A stretch of DNA of 64,000 bases. It comes from Cellulomonas chengniuliangii. Lineage in GTDB: Bacteria; Actinomycetota; Actinomycetes; Actinomycetales; Cellulomonadaceae. Shown here piece by piece: positions 12,188 through 20,669 of this stretch. The notes beneath the pieces are model-generated. The model made no database searches. It worked only from the letters and a program-made list of their open reading frames with translations, and was not told where the DNA came from. The stretch spans positions 62,001 to 126,000 of the forward strand of contig NZ_CP101988.1 in assembly GCF_024508335.1 (NCBI RefSeq), read 5' to 3'. The stretch's first letter is position 1; each line of letters starts with the position of its first letter. The translations under genes were made by a program, and so were the position numbers.

Positions 12188-13239
12188 GCTGAGCCCCTCG
12201 AGGTCTGGTGATCGGCCTGGGTGGTGGTGGCCTGCGGCCCGTCGGCAGCAGGCCGGGCGCCGGGGCCGGTGGCCCCTCCGCCGAGATGTGCGCCCTCGAG
12301 CAGGTCGAGCGCGGCATGGTGGGTGTTGAAGGTGTAGATGTGGACGCCGGGCGCCCCGCCGTCCAGGACGGCGTTGACCAGGTCGACGCCCGCCCGGATG
12401 CCGATCCGGTGGCGTGCCACCTCGTCGTCCACCGACTCGAGGCGGGCCAGGAGGTCGCGGGGGACCTGCACGCCGGTGAGCGCCTCGAGCCGGAGCAGCC
12501 GGCCCGGGTCCGTGGTGGGGATGATGCCCGGGATGATCGGGATGGTGACCCCCGCCCGCCGGGCCTCCGCGACCATGCCGAGGTACGACGCCGGGTCGTA
12601 GAACACCTGCGAGATGGCGAAGTCGGCCCCCGCGCACTGCTTGTCGAGCAGCGCGGCGATGTCCTGCTCCCGGGTGCTGCCGACGGGCGCGTTGCCGCGG
12701 GGGAAGGCCGCGACGGCCACCGACAAGGGGCGGACCGTGGCCCGCACCGCCTGCGCCGGGCTCTGGGCCCGCCGCCGGGCCTCGATCTGCCGGAGCAGGG
12801 CGACAAGCTCCGCGGCAGTGCGCAGGCCGTCCGGGTGCGGGCTCCAGTCCGACTGGTGGGGCGGCGGGTCCCCGCGCAGGGCGAGGAACGAGCGGACGCC
12901 CTCGTCGAGGAACTCCTCGACGACCTCGATGACCTCCGCGCGGGAGGTCCCCACGCAGGTCAGGTGCGCGATCGGGTTGAGCGCCGTCTCCCGCAGCAGG
13001 CGGCGCACCAGGCGGCGGGTGGTGTCCCGGGTCTTGCCCTCGACGCCGTAGGTCACCGAGACGAAGTCGGGGCGCGCCGAGCTCAGCGCCTGGATCGTCT
13101 CCCACAGTCGCGGCGCCGCGTCCGGGTTGCGCGGCGGGTAGAGCTCGAACGACACCGTCGGGCGGTCCACCACCGCGAGGTGGTCACGAGTGGCGGCCTC
13201 GACCGGGTCGTCGGGCCACGCCTCGGGCGCCGCGCTCAC
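12184..13239 (-). CDS. metF: 5,10-methylenetetrahydrofolate reductase
   Basis: MetF is a flavoprotein that makes the 5-methyltetrahydrofolate used by MetE encoded just downstream. Family blocks are [10 protein letters not shown] (start of the TIM barrel, with its catalytic Glu), [39 protein letters not shown] and [11 protein letters not shown]. The GTG at 13239 gives 351 residues. No ATG lies in this frame near the domain start and the ribosome site is weak, so the start is uncertain by tens of codons. The C-terminal 30 residues are Gly/Ala/Pro-rich and extend past the barrel. The stop overlaps the metE ATG (ATGA). The reading frame continues upstream through the riboswitch, which is not coding. 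Confidence 0.92.
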   Translation of the reverse strand: MSAAPEAWPDDPVEAATRDHLAVVDRPTVSFELYPPRNPDAAPRLWETIQALSSARPDFVSVTYGVEGKTRDTTRRLVRRLLRETALNPIAHLTCVGTSRAEVIEVVEEFLDEGVRSFLALRGDPPPHQSDWSPHPDGLRTAAELVALLRQIEARRRAQSPAQAVRATVRPLSVAVAAFPRGNAPVGSTREQDIAALLDKQCAGADFAISQVFYDPASYLGMVAEARRAGVTIPIIPGIIPTTDPGRLLRLEALTGVQVPRDLLARLESVDDEVARHRIGIRAGVDLVNAVLDGGAPGVHIYTFNTHHAALDLLEGAHLGGGATGPGARPAADGPQATTTQADHQTSRGSA

Positions 13240-13294
13240 CGCGCGCCTCGGTGGCTCGGGCGCGGCACAGCCACGGGACGACAACGATCCATGC

Positions 13295-13408
13295 AGGTCA
13301 TGGTCAGCTCCATCGACCCTGGCGGAAGCACCCACACCCGCGATGAACGAGGGGGGTTGCTGCGGCGTCGTCGAGCCAGGTCTCTCGGCCGCTCTGGATG
13401 GTGACGCA
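13295..13408 (-). promoter_or_regulatory. SAM riboswitch (S-box / SAM-I-IV-variant type) in the metF-metE leader
   Basis: Read on the minus strand, the leader carries ATCCAGAGCGGCCGAGAGAC, then a GACGACGCCG segment followed by CAGCAACC, then a short hairpin and GGTGCTTCCGCCAGGGTCGATGG. The order AGAG-GGnnGAGnGAC...GnnnCAACC...GGTGCT matches the conserved core of the SAM-I clan; the compact 3' part suggests the actinobacterial SAM-I/IV-variant subtype. A promoter with a 17-base spacer ends directly at its 5' edge, and metF begins about 55 bases after its 3' edge. Binding of S-adenosylmethionine would be expected to switch the operon off. Edges are approximate. Confidence 0.8.
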
Positions 13409-13437
13409 ATGATAGGGCGATATCGCCATGTGGGCAA
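13409..13437 (-). promoter_or_regulatory. Promoter of metF-metE with a palindromic spacer
   Basis: On the minus strand, TTGCCC (13437-13432) and TATCAT (13414-13409) are separated by 17 bases, a sigma-A-like promoter. Initiation would fall near 13402, at the very 5' edge of the SAM riboswitch. The spacer contains the perfect 12-bp palindrome GGCGATATCGCC (13416-13427), a possible repressor operator on top of the riboswitch control. Confidence 0.65.
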
Positions 13438-13511
13438 CGCTTCTCACGGGCCGAGATATTGCGGATCCCAGCACGACCGCTTCGGAACGGTCCTCCCGCT
13501 ACCTCCTGATT

Positions 13512-14138
13512 TTATCGCGTCGGAGCGGTCGGACCGGGCGCCCTCGACGCCACGACGACCGGGCATCCCGCGAGGTGGTCGTCCACCAGGCCGCACGCCT
13601 GCATCGCGGCGTACGCGGTGGTCGGGCCTATGAACCGGAAGCCCAGCGACTTGAGCTCGCGGGCCAGGGCGCGCGACTCCGCGGTCACGGGCGGCACGTC
13701 CTCCCAGGCCTGCGGGCGCACGTGCGCGGAGCGGTCCGGGGCGTGGGACCAGAAGACCTCGTCGAGCGAGCGGCCGGACTCCGCCAGCGCCAGCACCGCG
13801 CGGGCGTTGGCGATCGTCGCCTCGATCTTGGCCCGGTTGCGGATGATCCCCGCGTCCGCCAGCAGCCGGGCGACGTCCGCCTCGCCGTAGCGGGCGACGA
13901 CACCCGCGTCGAAGTCGGCGAAGGCCTCCCGGAACGCCGGCCGCTTGCGCAGCACGGTGATCCACGCCAAGCCCGACTGGAAGCTCTCGAGCGCGACCCG
14001 CTCGAACAGGGCGCGGTCGCCGTGCACCGGACGGCCCCATTCCGTGTCGTGGTACTCCTCGTACAGCGGGTTGCCGTCGCCGAAGCAGCGCCGCGCGGCG
14101 AGGGGCGTCCCAGACGGCGGCGCGGTGTCGGAGGGCAT
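13512..14138 (-). CDS. tag: DNA-3-methyladenine glycosylase I
   Basis: This base-excision repair enzyme removes 3-methyladenine from alkylated DNA. The product has 208 residues, slightly longer than the usual 185-195. Family blocks are RRCFGDGNPLYEEYHDTEWG, SFQSGLAWITVLRKRPAFREAF, RNRAKIEATIANA and FRFIGPTTAYAAMQACGLVDDH. The four zinc ligands are present: Cys and His in the N-terminal block (RRCF..., EYHDTEWG) and His and Cys in the C-terminal DDHLAGC. I chose the ATG at 14138, just before the conserved domain; the frame is open to 14249 but the added segment is low-complexity. Confidence 0.93.
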   Translation of the reverse strand: MPSDTAPPSGTPLAARRCFGDGNPLYEEYHDTEWGRPVHGDRALFERVALESFQSGLAWITVLRKRPAFREAFADFDAGVVARYGEADVARLLADAGIIRNRAKIEATIANARAVLALAESGRSLDEVFWSHAPDRSAHVRPQAWEDVPPVTAESRALARELKSLGFRFIGPTTAYAAMQACGLVDDHLAGCPVVVASRAPGPTAPTR

Positions 14139-14179
14139 GGCGCCATTCTGCGGCGCCCCACTGACGAGCCGACCGGCGC

Positions 14180-14392
14180 TCAGGAGGTGCGGCGGCGTCC
14201 CATCTTGGGCGCGGCGGCGGAGGTGCGCTGCCGGGGCACCTCGAACCACGCATGCGGAGACCCGGCCGGCACCTTGGCTAGGCCGTCGTGCACGGCGATG
14301 AGGATCTCCTCGGTCGGCGGAGCAGGGCTCGACCCGGAGACGCCGTCAAGTGCCTCTCGGTCCGCGTCGTCGCGGTTCGGCCGGGTCGTCAT
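14180..14392 (-). CDS. Small hypothetical protein
   Basis: The ATG at 14392 gives a 70-residue product, MTTRPNRDDADREAL..., with a charged N-terminal part and the block EEILIAVHDGLAKVPAGS, then HAWFEVPRQR and a basic end (KMGRRRTS). No signal peptide or membrane helix is evident. It lies between tag and hrpA on the same strand, 41 bases upstream of the tag start. I do not recognise the family. Coding is supported by strand context and codon bias only. The frame is open to 14437, where another ATG lies. Confidence 0.5.
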   Translation of the reverse strand: MTTRPNRDDADREALDGVSGSSPAPPTEEILIAVHDGLAKVPAGSPHAWFEVPRQRTSAAAPKMGRRRTS

Positions 14393-14503
14393 GCGGGCAC
14401 TGTAGTGCGGAGGAAGAAGGTGTGGGAGCGTCGCCACGCAACCTCACCCGGAGGGCCGCCAAGTTTCGCCCGGTGGGCTCTGCCGGCTCCCAGCACGCGG
14501 CCG

Positions 14504-17500
14504 TCAGGCCTCGGCGAGGGCCTTGCGGATGCGCTTCTCGCTGACCGGCCCGTCCGTGCCGAGTTGCTGCGCGAACAGGGAGACCCGGAGCTCCTCGATC
14601 ATCCACCGCACCGCCTCGAGCGCCGCCCGCCGGTCAGGGTCGACGGCCTGCGCGTGGGCGGCCGTGGCCTCGGCCCGCGAGACGGCGGCCGCGTGCTCAC
14701 GGGTCAGCTCGGCGACGGTCCACGCCAGGGAGGCGTCGCGATCGGGATTGCCGGCCGCCTTGGCCAACCGGTGCCGGGCCGCGCGCAGGTACCGGGCCAG
14801 GTGTGGGAGCCGCGCGGCGCCCACCTCGGCGACGAACCCGACGTGCACCAGGCGGGCCGCCTGCTCGCGGACGTCCTGCAACGTGGCCAGCAGGGCCAGG
14901 CTGCTCGAGCCGCGCACCTCAGCGTCGAGCTCCCGCGCCGCGCCGAGCACCGCCACCAGGTCGGTGACGATGCGGTGCACCGTGTCCTCGATCTGCTCCC
15001 GCACGGCAGCCCGCAGAGTGGCGTAGGCGTCGGCCGTGCGGACCTCGGTGGCCGGCCGCCCGGCCAGGTGCTCGGCCAGCAGGTGGTCCACCGCGGCGAG
15101 CTGCACGTCGGCCACCAGCGCGTCGGTGCTCGGGTACGGGCTCGCGGCCAGGGTGAGCGCCTGCTGCCCCGACCAGCGGGTGGTCACGCGGGGCGTCGCC
15201 AGGGCCGTCTCGCGCAGCAGCAGCCGGCGCAGGCCGCGGCGGTGCTCGACGACCTGGGTCGCCGGATCTGCCATCACTCGCAGCGCGACGGTCCCGTCCG
15301 GCTCCTCGACCAGCGCCGGGTAGCCGCGCACCCGCAGGCCGCCAGGGCCAGACGTCTCGACGGTCAGAGGCAGGGCGCCGTCGGGCAGCGTGTCCGGCCA
15401 GGTGGTCAGGCCGGTGCGCTCGGGGATGCCGGGGGACGGTGGGGCGGCCGAGGGCGCCGAGCCCGGGGCAGGCGTCACGGCGCGTGAGGCGTCGGGGCTC
15501 GCGGAGGCGGGATCGGCGGCGGCAGGGCTCTTCGCGCCGCGGCCGCGCCCGACCTCGCGCATGGCGTCCCGCACGGCGGTGCGGACGGCGGTGCTCACCG
15601 CGTCCTGCGTGCGGTGCGCCAGCCGGCGCTGGAGCCCGATGAGGTCCTTGCCCTCCTCGACCACCTGCCCGGCGGTCTCGACGCGGAACGTCATGCGCAG
15701 GTGGGCCGGCAGCCGCTCGTCGTCGAACGCGTCCTCGGGCACCTCGACGTCGCGCATCGTGCGGACCGCCTGAGCGAACGCCTGGTGGAAGGACGGCGCG
15801 AGCTCGCCCGCGCGCACCGTGTCCTCCCAGCTCGCCAGGTGCTCGTCGAACCACGCGACGACGCCGCGGGCCACGTCCGGCGCGGGGACCAGCTGCACGC
15901 GCACCGGCTTGGGCAGCGCCCGGATGGTGGCCGTGACCAGCTCCTCGCGCAGCCCGGGGACCATCCAGCCGAAACCGTCCGGCCGCACGCGGGCCAGCAG
16001 CACGAGCGGGATGTGGACGGTGACGCCGTCCGCGTCCGTGCCCGGCTCGAACTGGTAGGTCAGCGGCAGCTCCAGGTCGCCCTGCGGCCACGTCGTGGGG
16101 AAGTCGGACTCGTCGACCGCGGCGCCGTCGTCCGCGACGAGCAGCTCGCGGGTGAAGCTCAGCAGCTCCGGGTCCGCGCGCCGCGCCGTCTTCCACCAGG
16201 TGTCGAAATGCCGGGCGGAGACCACGTCGGCGGGGATCCGCTCGTCGTAGAAGGCGAACAGGACCTCGTCGTCCACGACCAGGTCACGGCGGCGGGCACG
16301 GGCCTCGAGGCTCTCGGCCTCCCGGAGCAGGCGGCGGTTCTCGTGGAAGAACTCGTGGTGCGTGGTCCACTCGCCCTCGACCAGGGCGTGCCGGATGAAC
16401 AGCTCGCGGGCGTGCTCCGGGTCGTGCTTGGCGTAGAGCACCCGACGCTGGGCGACGATCGGCACGCCGTAGAGCAGCACGCGCTCCATCGCCATCGCGG
16501 CGCCCTGCTTGGTGGACCACGACGGCTCGGAGTAGGTGCGCTTCACCAGGTGCTGGGCGAGCTCCTCGGCCCACTCGGGCTGGATGCGCGCCGCGTCACG
16601 GGCCCACAGCCGCGACGTCTCGACGAGCTCGCCGGCCATGATCCACGCCGGCGGCCGCTTGGCCAGGGCTGATCCAGGGAAGATGGCGAACCGCGCGCCA
16701 CGGGCGCCGACGTACTCGTTGCGGCCCCGGCGGTCCGGTCGGCCTGGCGGTCGCTTGCCGCGTTGCGCGGCGGGCGGGGTGACCTCGGTGGCCTCCTGCA
16801 TGCCGATCTGGCTGAGCAGGCCCGCGAGCAGGCTCAGGTGGATGCGGTCCGCGTCCCAGTCGAGCCGCAGCGTTCCGGGGCCGTCGGCGGTGTCGGAGTC
16901 GAGGACTGTCTGGGCTGCGCCGGGGGCGGTGCGCCGGCGGGGACCGGCGGGGGCGGCGGCCTTGCCCGACGGCGCCGCGTCGGGGGCCTTCCGCTGCGGC
17001 GGCGGGTTCACCACGATGCCCAGCGGCTTCGCCAGCTCGCGCAGCTGCGTCACCACGTCCTGCCATTCGCGGATGCGCAGGTAGTTGAGGTGCTCCGCCT
17101 TGCACAGGCGGCGGAACGCCGAGCCGGACAGGTCCCGCTGCTGCTCCTTGAGGTACTGCCACAGGTTCAGGTACGTGAGGAAGTCCGACGTGGGGTCGGC
17201 GAACCGCGCGTGCGACTGGTCGGCCTGCGCGCGCTGCTCCATCGGGCGCTCGCGCGGGTCCTGGATGGACAGGGCGGCGGCGATGATCATCACCTCGCGG
17301 GCGACCCCGCGGCGGCCCGCCTCGACGATCATCCGGCCCAGGCGCGGGTCCATCGGCAGCTGGGCCAGGTCGCGGCCCACCCGGGTCAGGCCCGTGCCCG
17401 CCTCGTCGCCCGAGCCGAGGGCGCCCAGCTCAGTGAGCAGCTGCGTGCCGTCCCGCACCGAGCGGGTGTCCGGCGGGTCCACGAACGGGAACTTCGCGAT

Positions 17501-19027
17501 GTCGTCGGGCGTGGTCGCGACCCCCACCGCGATCATCTGCAGGATCACCGACGCGAGGGACGTGCGCAGGATCTCCGGCTCGGTGAACTCCGGCCGCGAG
17601 GCGAAGTCCTGCTCGGAGTAGAGGCGGATCGCGATGCCGTCCGCGACGCGCCCGCACCGGCCCGAGCGCTGGTTCGCGGACGCCTGCGAGATGGGCTCGA
17701 TGGGCAGCCGCTGCACCTTCGTGGCCTTCGAGTACCGCGAGATGCGCGCCGTGCCCGGGTCGATCACGTACCGGATGCCCGGCACGGTCAGGGACGTCTC
17801 GGCGACGTTGGTGGCCAGCACCACGCGGCGGTTGCCGTGCTGCTGGAACACCCGGTGCTGCTCCGCGGCCGACAGCCGCCCGTACAGCGGCAGGATCTCC
17901 ACGGCGTCCGGCCGGCGCAGGTCCGAGGCCCGCTCGCCGAGGTGGGAGCGCAACGCCTCCTCCGCGTCGCGGATCTCCCGCTCGCCCGAGAAGAACACCA
18001 GGATGTCGCCCGGACCCTCGGCCGCGAGCTCGTCGAACGCCTCGCAGATGGCCGTCAGCGGGTCGCGCTCCTCGACCTCGCGCGGCTTCTTCGCGCCGCG
18101 CGCCGCGGCCTTGGGCGCGCCCGGACCGCCGGCCTCGGGCTCGGGCTCCGGGTCGGGCGCCAGGGGGCGGTAGCGGACCTCGACCGGGTACGTGCGCCCG
18201 GTGACCTCGATGACCGGCGCAGGGACGCCGTCCGGGTGCTCGGCGGTGGGCGGGCCGGAGAAGTGCCGCGCGAACCGCTCGGAGTCGATCGTCGCCGAGG
18301 TGATGATCACCTTGAGCTCGGGTCGCTGGGGCAGCAGCCGGGTCAGGTACCCCAGCAGGAAGTCGATGTTGAGCGAGCGCTCGTGGGCCTCGTCGATGAT
18401 CAGGGTGTCGTAGCCGCGCAGCATGGGGTCCCGCTGGATCTGCGCCAGCAGGATGCCGTCGGTCATGACCTTCACGAGGGTGCGCTCGCTCGACTCGTCC
18501 GTGAAGCGCACCTGGTAGCCGACGAGCTCGCCGATGGACGTGCCGAGCTCGTCGGCGATGCGCTCCGCGACCGTGCGCGCGGCGATCCGGCGGGGCTGCG
18601 TGTGCCCGATCTGCCCCTCGCGGCCACGGCCCAGGTCGAGCGCGATCTTGGGCAGCTGCGTGGTCTTCCCGGAGCCGGTCTCGCCCGCGACGATCACCAC
18701 CTGGTGGTCGCGGATCGCCGCGGCGATGTCCTCGCGCCGCGCCGAGACCGGGAGCTGCTCGGGGTACGTGATGGGCGGGACGGCGGTGGCGCGGCGCACG
18801 GCGGCACGGCGCTCACGGCGGTGCTGGTCGTCCCCGCGGCCGGTGCGGCCCGGGTCATGGGGCCCGCGCTCGTTCTCCGCTCCACGCCCGGGGGCCCGGT
18901 CCGAGCGGCCTTCCGGACCCGCGGCGTCGCGGGCTGGCCGCCGGCGGGGAGGGCGGCGCCGCCGAGCCGGTCGGGAACCGGGATCGGTCCCCTCCGGGGT
19001 CGGCTGGTGCTCTCCAGGGCTGCTCAC
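14504..19027 (-). CDS. hrpA: ATP-dependent DEAH-box RNA helicase HrpA
   Basis: HrpA-type helicases unwind RNA and rescue stalled ribosomes. This one has about 1507 residues. In order there are a basic low-complexity leader of about 80 residues; the helicase core with Walker A GETGSGKTT (about 115-123), QPRRIAARTVA, DEAH (212-215) and TSATID; the second RecA lobe with the motif ASANQRSGRCGR; the HA2/OB region; and the large C-terminal DUF3418-type region. The GTG at 19027 is my choice of start. The frame is open to 19084 and an ATG in another frame nearby is not usable. The Arg/Pro-rich leader makes the true start uncertain. E. coli HrpA is about 1300 residues, so both ends are extended here. 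Confidence 0.93.
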   Translation of the reverse strand: MSSPGEHQPTPEGTDPGSRPARRRRPPRRRPARDAAGPEGRSDRAPGRGAENERGPHDPGRTGRGDDQHRRERRAAVRRATAVPPITYPEQLPVSARREDIAAAIRDHQVVIVAGETGSGKTTQLPKIALDLGRGREGQIGHTQPRRIAARTVAERIADELGTSIGELVGYQVRFTDESSERTLVKVMTDGILLAQIQRDPMLRGYDTLIIDEAHERSLNIDFLLGYLTRLLPQRPELKVIITSATIDSERFARHFSGPPTAEHPDGVPAPVIEVTGRTYPVEVRYRPLAPDPEPEPEAGGPGAPKAAARGAKKPREVEERDPLTAICEAFDELAAEGPGDILVFFSGEREIRDAEEALRSHLGERASDLRRPDAVEILPLYGRLSAAEQHRVFQQHGNRRVVLATNVAETSLTVPGIRYVIDPGTARISRYSKATKVQRLPIEPISQASANQRSGRCGRVADGIAIRLYSEQDFASRPEFTEPEILRTSLASVILQMIAVGVATTPDDIAKFPFVDPPDTRSVRDGTQLLTELGALGSGDEAGTGLTRVGRDLAQLPMDPRLGRMIVEAGRRGVAREVMIIAAALSIQDPRERPMEQRAQADQSHARFADPTSDFLTYLNLWQYLKEQQRDLSGSAFRRLCKAEHLNYLRIREWQDVVTQLRELAKPLGIVVNPPPQRKAPDAAPSGKAAAPAGPRRRTAPGAAQTVLDSDTADGPGTLRLDWDADRIHLSLLAGLLSQIGMQEATEVTPPAAQRGKRPPGRPDRRGRNEYVGARGARFAIFPGSALAKRPPAWIMAGELVETSRLWARDAARIQPEWAEELAQHLVKRTYSEPSWSTKQGAAMAMERVLLYGVPIVAQRRVLYAKHDPEHARELFIRHALVEGEWTTHHEFFHENRRLLREAESLEARARRRDLVVDDEVLFAFYDERIPADVVSARHFDTWWKTARRADPELLSFTRELLVADDGAAVDESDFPTTWPQGDLELPLTYQFEPGTDADGVTVHIPLVLLARVRPDGFGWMVPGLREELVTATIRALPKPVRVQLVPAPDVARGVVAWFDEHLASWEDTVRAGELAPSFHQAFAQAVRTMRDVEVPEDAFDDERLPAHLRMTFRVETAGQVVEEGKDLIGLQRRLAHRTQDAVSTAVRTAVRDAMREVGRGRGAKSPAAADPASASPDASRAVTPAPGSAPSAAPPSPGIPERTGLTTWPDTLPDGALPLTVETSGPGGLRVRGYPALVEEPDGTVALRVMADPATQVVEHRRGLRRLLLRETALATPRVTTRWSGQQALTLAASPYPSTDALVADVQLAAVDHLLAEHLAGRPATEVRTADAYATLRAAVREQIEDTVHRIVTDLVAVLGAARELDAEVRGSSSLALLATLQDVREQAARLVHVGFVAEVGAARLPHLARYLRAARHRLAKAAGNPDRDASLAWTVAELTREHAAAVSRAEATAAHAQAVDPDRRAALEAVRWMIEELRVSLFAQQLGTDGPVSEKRIRKALAEA

Positions 19028-19131
19028 GACCGCCCATTGTCCCTGGTGAACCTGCGAGCCGCCGCCCACAATCTCAGCCCACACGCGTGTCGTCGGGCGC
19101 CGGGGGCGAACGCGCAGCCCCTGGGTGTCTC

Positions 19132-19150
19132 ACCCCGCAAGATGCGGGGT
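19132..19150. promoter_or_regulatory. Inverted repeat between hrpA and the Mn catalase gene
   Basis: ACCCCGCA (19132-19139) and TGCGGGGT (19143-19150) form an 8-bp perfect stem with a three-base loop, 75 bases before the catalase start. It sits between divergent genes, so an operator is more likely than a terminator. The function is unknown. Confidence 0.35.
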
Positions 19151-19224
19151 CCGCCCTCCAGGGCCACAGTGGTCTTGCGCCCTCTCCTCCAGGGGGCCGA
19201 CGACTCAGCGCAGAGGAGACGGCC

Positions 19225-20196
19225 ATGTACCTGCACGTGCAGCGCCTCATCAACGAGATCGTTCCGGACGAGCCGGACCCGGCTGCCGCCAACGCGCTGC
19301 AAGAGGGGTTGGGCGGCCAATTCGGCGAGATGCGGACGATGATGCAGTACCTGTTCCAGAGCATCAACTTCCGTGGCCCGGCCGGGAAGCCCTACCGGGA
19401 CCTGCTGCAGGGCATCGGCACGGAGGAGATCAGCCACGTGGAGCTGATCGGGACCACGATCGCCCGTCTCTTGGACGGGTCGCCCCGGTACCAGGGCAGC
19501 CCCACCGACCCGCTGGACACGCCGGGGGCTGGGGGCGCCACACCGTTGGCCATCGCGCTGGACCAGAGCAACATCCACCACTACCTGGTCGCGGCCCAGG
19601 GCGCCCTGCCGGTGGACGCGGCGGGCAACCCGTGGAGCGGCTCCTACGTCTACAACTCCGGCAACCTGGTGCTCGACCTGCTGTACAACCTGATGCTCGA
19701 GTCCACCGGTCGGCTGCAGAAGTGCCGCATCTACGAGATGACCGCGAACAAGACGGCCCGCTCGACCATCGCGTACCTGATCGTCCGTGACCAGGCCCAT
19801 GAGAACGCGTACGCGCGGGCGTTGGAGACCCTGGGCGTGGACTGGGGCAAGGTCCTGCCGATCCCCAAGACCAACGCCGAGCAGTTCCCGGAGGTCAAGA
19901 AGCTGCTCGACCTCGGCCTGCAGAGCAAGCAGTACACGTTCGACCTGGCGGCGCAGTCGGAGGCTGGGAAGATCTACCAGGGGATGTCCCCGTCCCAGGA
20001 CGGCACCGTGCTCGACGCGAGCGAGCAGGCGCCCGAGGGTGTCCCGTCGACCATCGCGGCAGAGCGCTTCGAGGAGTTCGCGCCTGGGCTCGACCCCGAT
20101 CTGCTGGCGCTCATCCAGGCGACGGCCGACCTCGAGATGGCCGACGTCCAACCGCTCTACGGCCCGGTCGCCCCTGCGCCTGGAGCGACCACCTGA
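19225..20196 (+). CDS. Manganese (non-haem) catalase
   Basis: The product has 323 residues and belongs to the di-manganese catalase family, a ferritin-like four-helix bundle that turns hydrogen peroxide into water and oxygen. Ligand blocks are GQFGEMRTMMQYLFQSINF, GTEEISHVELIGTTIARLL (Glu and His) and RDQAHENAYARALETLG (His and Glu). The family segment YDLLYNLMLE is present as LVLDLLYNLMLESTGRLQ. The ATG at 19225 follows GAGGAG at 19213-19218. The gene is alone and divergent from hrpA. It would act in the cytosol against peroxide stress. Confidence 0.93.
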   Translation: MYLHVQRLINEIVPDEPDPAAANALQEGLGGQFGEMRTMMQYLFQSINFRGPAGKPYRDLLQGIGTEEISHVELIGTTIARLLDGSPRYQGSPTDPLDTPGAGGATPLAIALDQSNIHHYLVAAQGALPVDAAGNPWSGSYVYNSGNLVLDLLYNLMLESTGRLQKCRIYEMTANKTARSTIAYLIVRDQAHENAYARALETLGVDWGKVLPIPKTNAEQFPEVKKLLDLGLQSKQYTFDLAAQSEAGKIYQGMSPSQDGTVLDASEQAPEGVPSTIAAERFEEFAPGLDPDLLALIQATADLEMADVQPLYGPVAPAPGATT

Positions 20197-20307
20197 TCGA
20201 CGAGGGGAGAATCCGGCGGTAGGCGAGTGGCGCCTGGACAACAATGTGCTCCACGCCACATTTCGAGAGGTGGAAAAATAATCGTCTTCCGCGTCGGGCG
20301 TCAGTAT

Positions 20308-20324
20308 TGTTCACGGTGTGAACA
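20308..20324. promoter_or_regulatory. Perfect 7-bp inverted repeat overlapping a possible micro-gene start
   Basis: TGTTCAC (20308-20314), three bases, and GTGAACA (20318-20324) form a perfect inverted repeat. The second arm begins with the GTG that may start a 51-codon frame. The arm spacing fits a dimeric HTH repressor site, so autoregulation or repression is possible. Confidence 0.45.
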
Positions 20325-20473
20325 CCATCACCTCGCGAAAGTCGGACGCCACCCCTGTCCGCCGCGCACGCCGCCGTCATCTAGTCCCTTCGAGCCGGGC
20401 CCTCACTGCCGCACAGCGTCGTGACATGGCCCATCTGATCAGCCTCTCGGGGATGACGCCGCTGGTGCGCTGA
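20318..20473 (+). CDS. Possible 51-residue basic micro-protein
   Basis: A short frame from GTG at 20318 to TGA at 20473 encodes VNTITSRKSDATPVRRARR... and ends RDMAHLISLSGMTPLVR. It is strongly basic in its first half. It starts inside a perfect inverted repeat and ends 38 bases before a strong terminator hairpin, so the stretch looks like a small transcription unit. No ribosome site is seen, so translation would be leaderless or absent; the transcript could instead be a small RNA. I know no relatives. The stretch 20197-20669 otherwise holds only AT-richer DNA around 20270-20330 and 20560-20660 with no further gene I can support. Confidence 0.3.
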   Translation: MNTITSRKSDATPVRRARRRHLVPSSRALTAAQRRDMAHLISLSGMTPLVR

Positions 20474-20511
20474 CGCGCCGGGCCGCTGCGTGGCCCCACC
20501 AGTCGACACCG

Positions 20512-20542
20512 ATGCCCGGCAGTCCTCAGGACTGCCGGGCAT
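20512..20542. terminator. Terminator hairpin after the micro-gene
   Basis: The 15-base arms 20512-20526 and 20528-20542 (ATGCCCGGCAGTCCT and its reverse complement) form a near-continuous palindrome. It lies downstream of the possible micro-gene and beyond the end of the convergent hydrolase gene, and could serve as a terminator in either direction. Confidence 0.7.
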
Positions 20543-20669
20543 TGTGCTGCGCCAGCACTGAAGAATTGCCACAGAATGGACACCCCGGGTCATCGGAGAG
20601 AAAAGTCAGGGGATGAATATCATCCCGCTCGTCGGAGAGATTATTCGCCCCATGAAATTCGTCGAGGCG

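Noticed and set aside
9479-12211. 910-codon open frame on the plus strand opposite metE
   Set aside because: It is antisense to a well-matched metE, is very rich in Arg, Gly and His, and matches no family; it is a GC-bias shadow frame.
13240-13437. Upstream extension of the metF reading frame to 13437
   Set aside because: It passes through the SAM riboswitch and ends at the -35 box of the promoter, so it cannot be translated from that start.
13428-14405. 325-codon plus-strand frame over tag
   Set aside because: Antisense to a glycosylase gene with all zinc ligands; no domain of its own.
16763-19342. 859-codon plus-strand frame opposite hrpA
   Set aside because: It lies over clear helicase motifs on the other strand and has an Arg/Gly/Ala composition without any domain.
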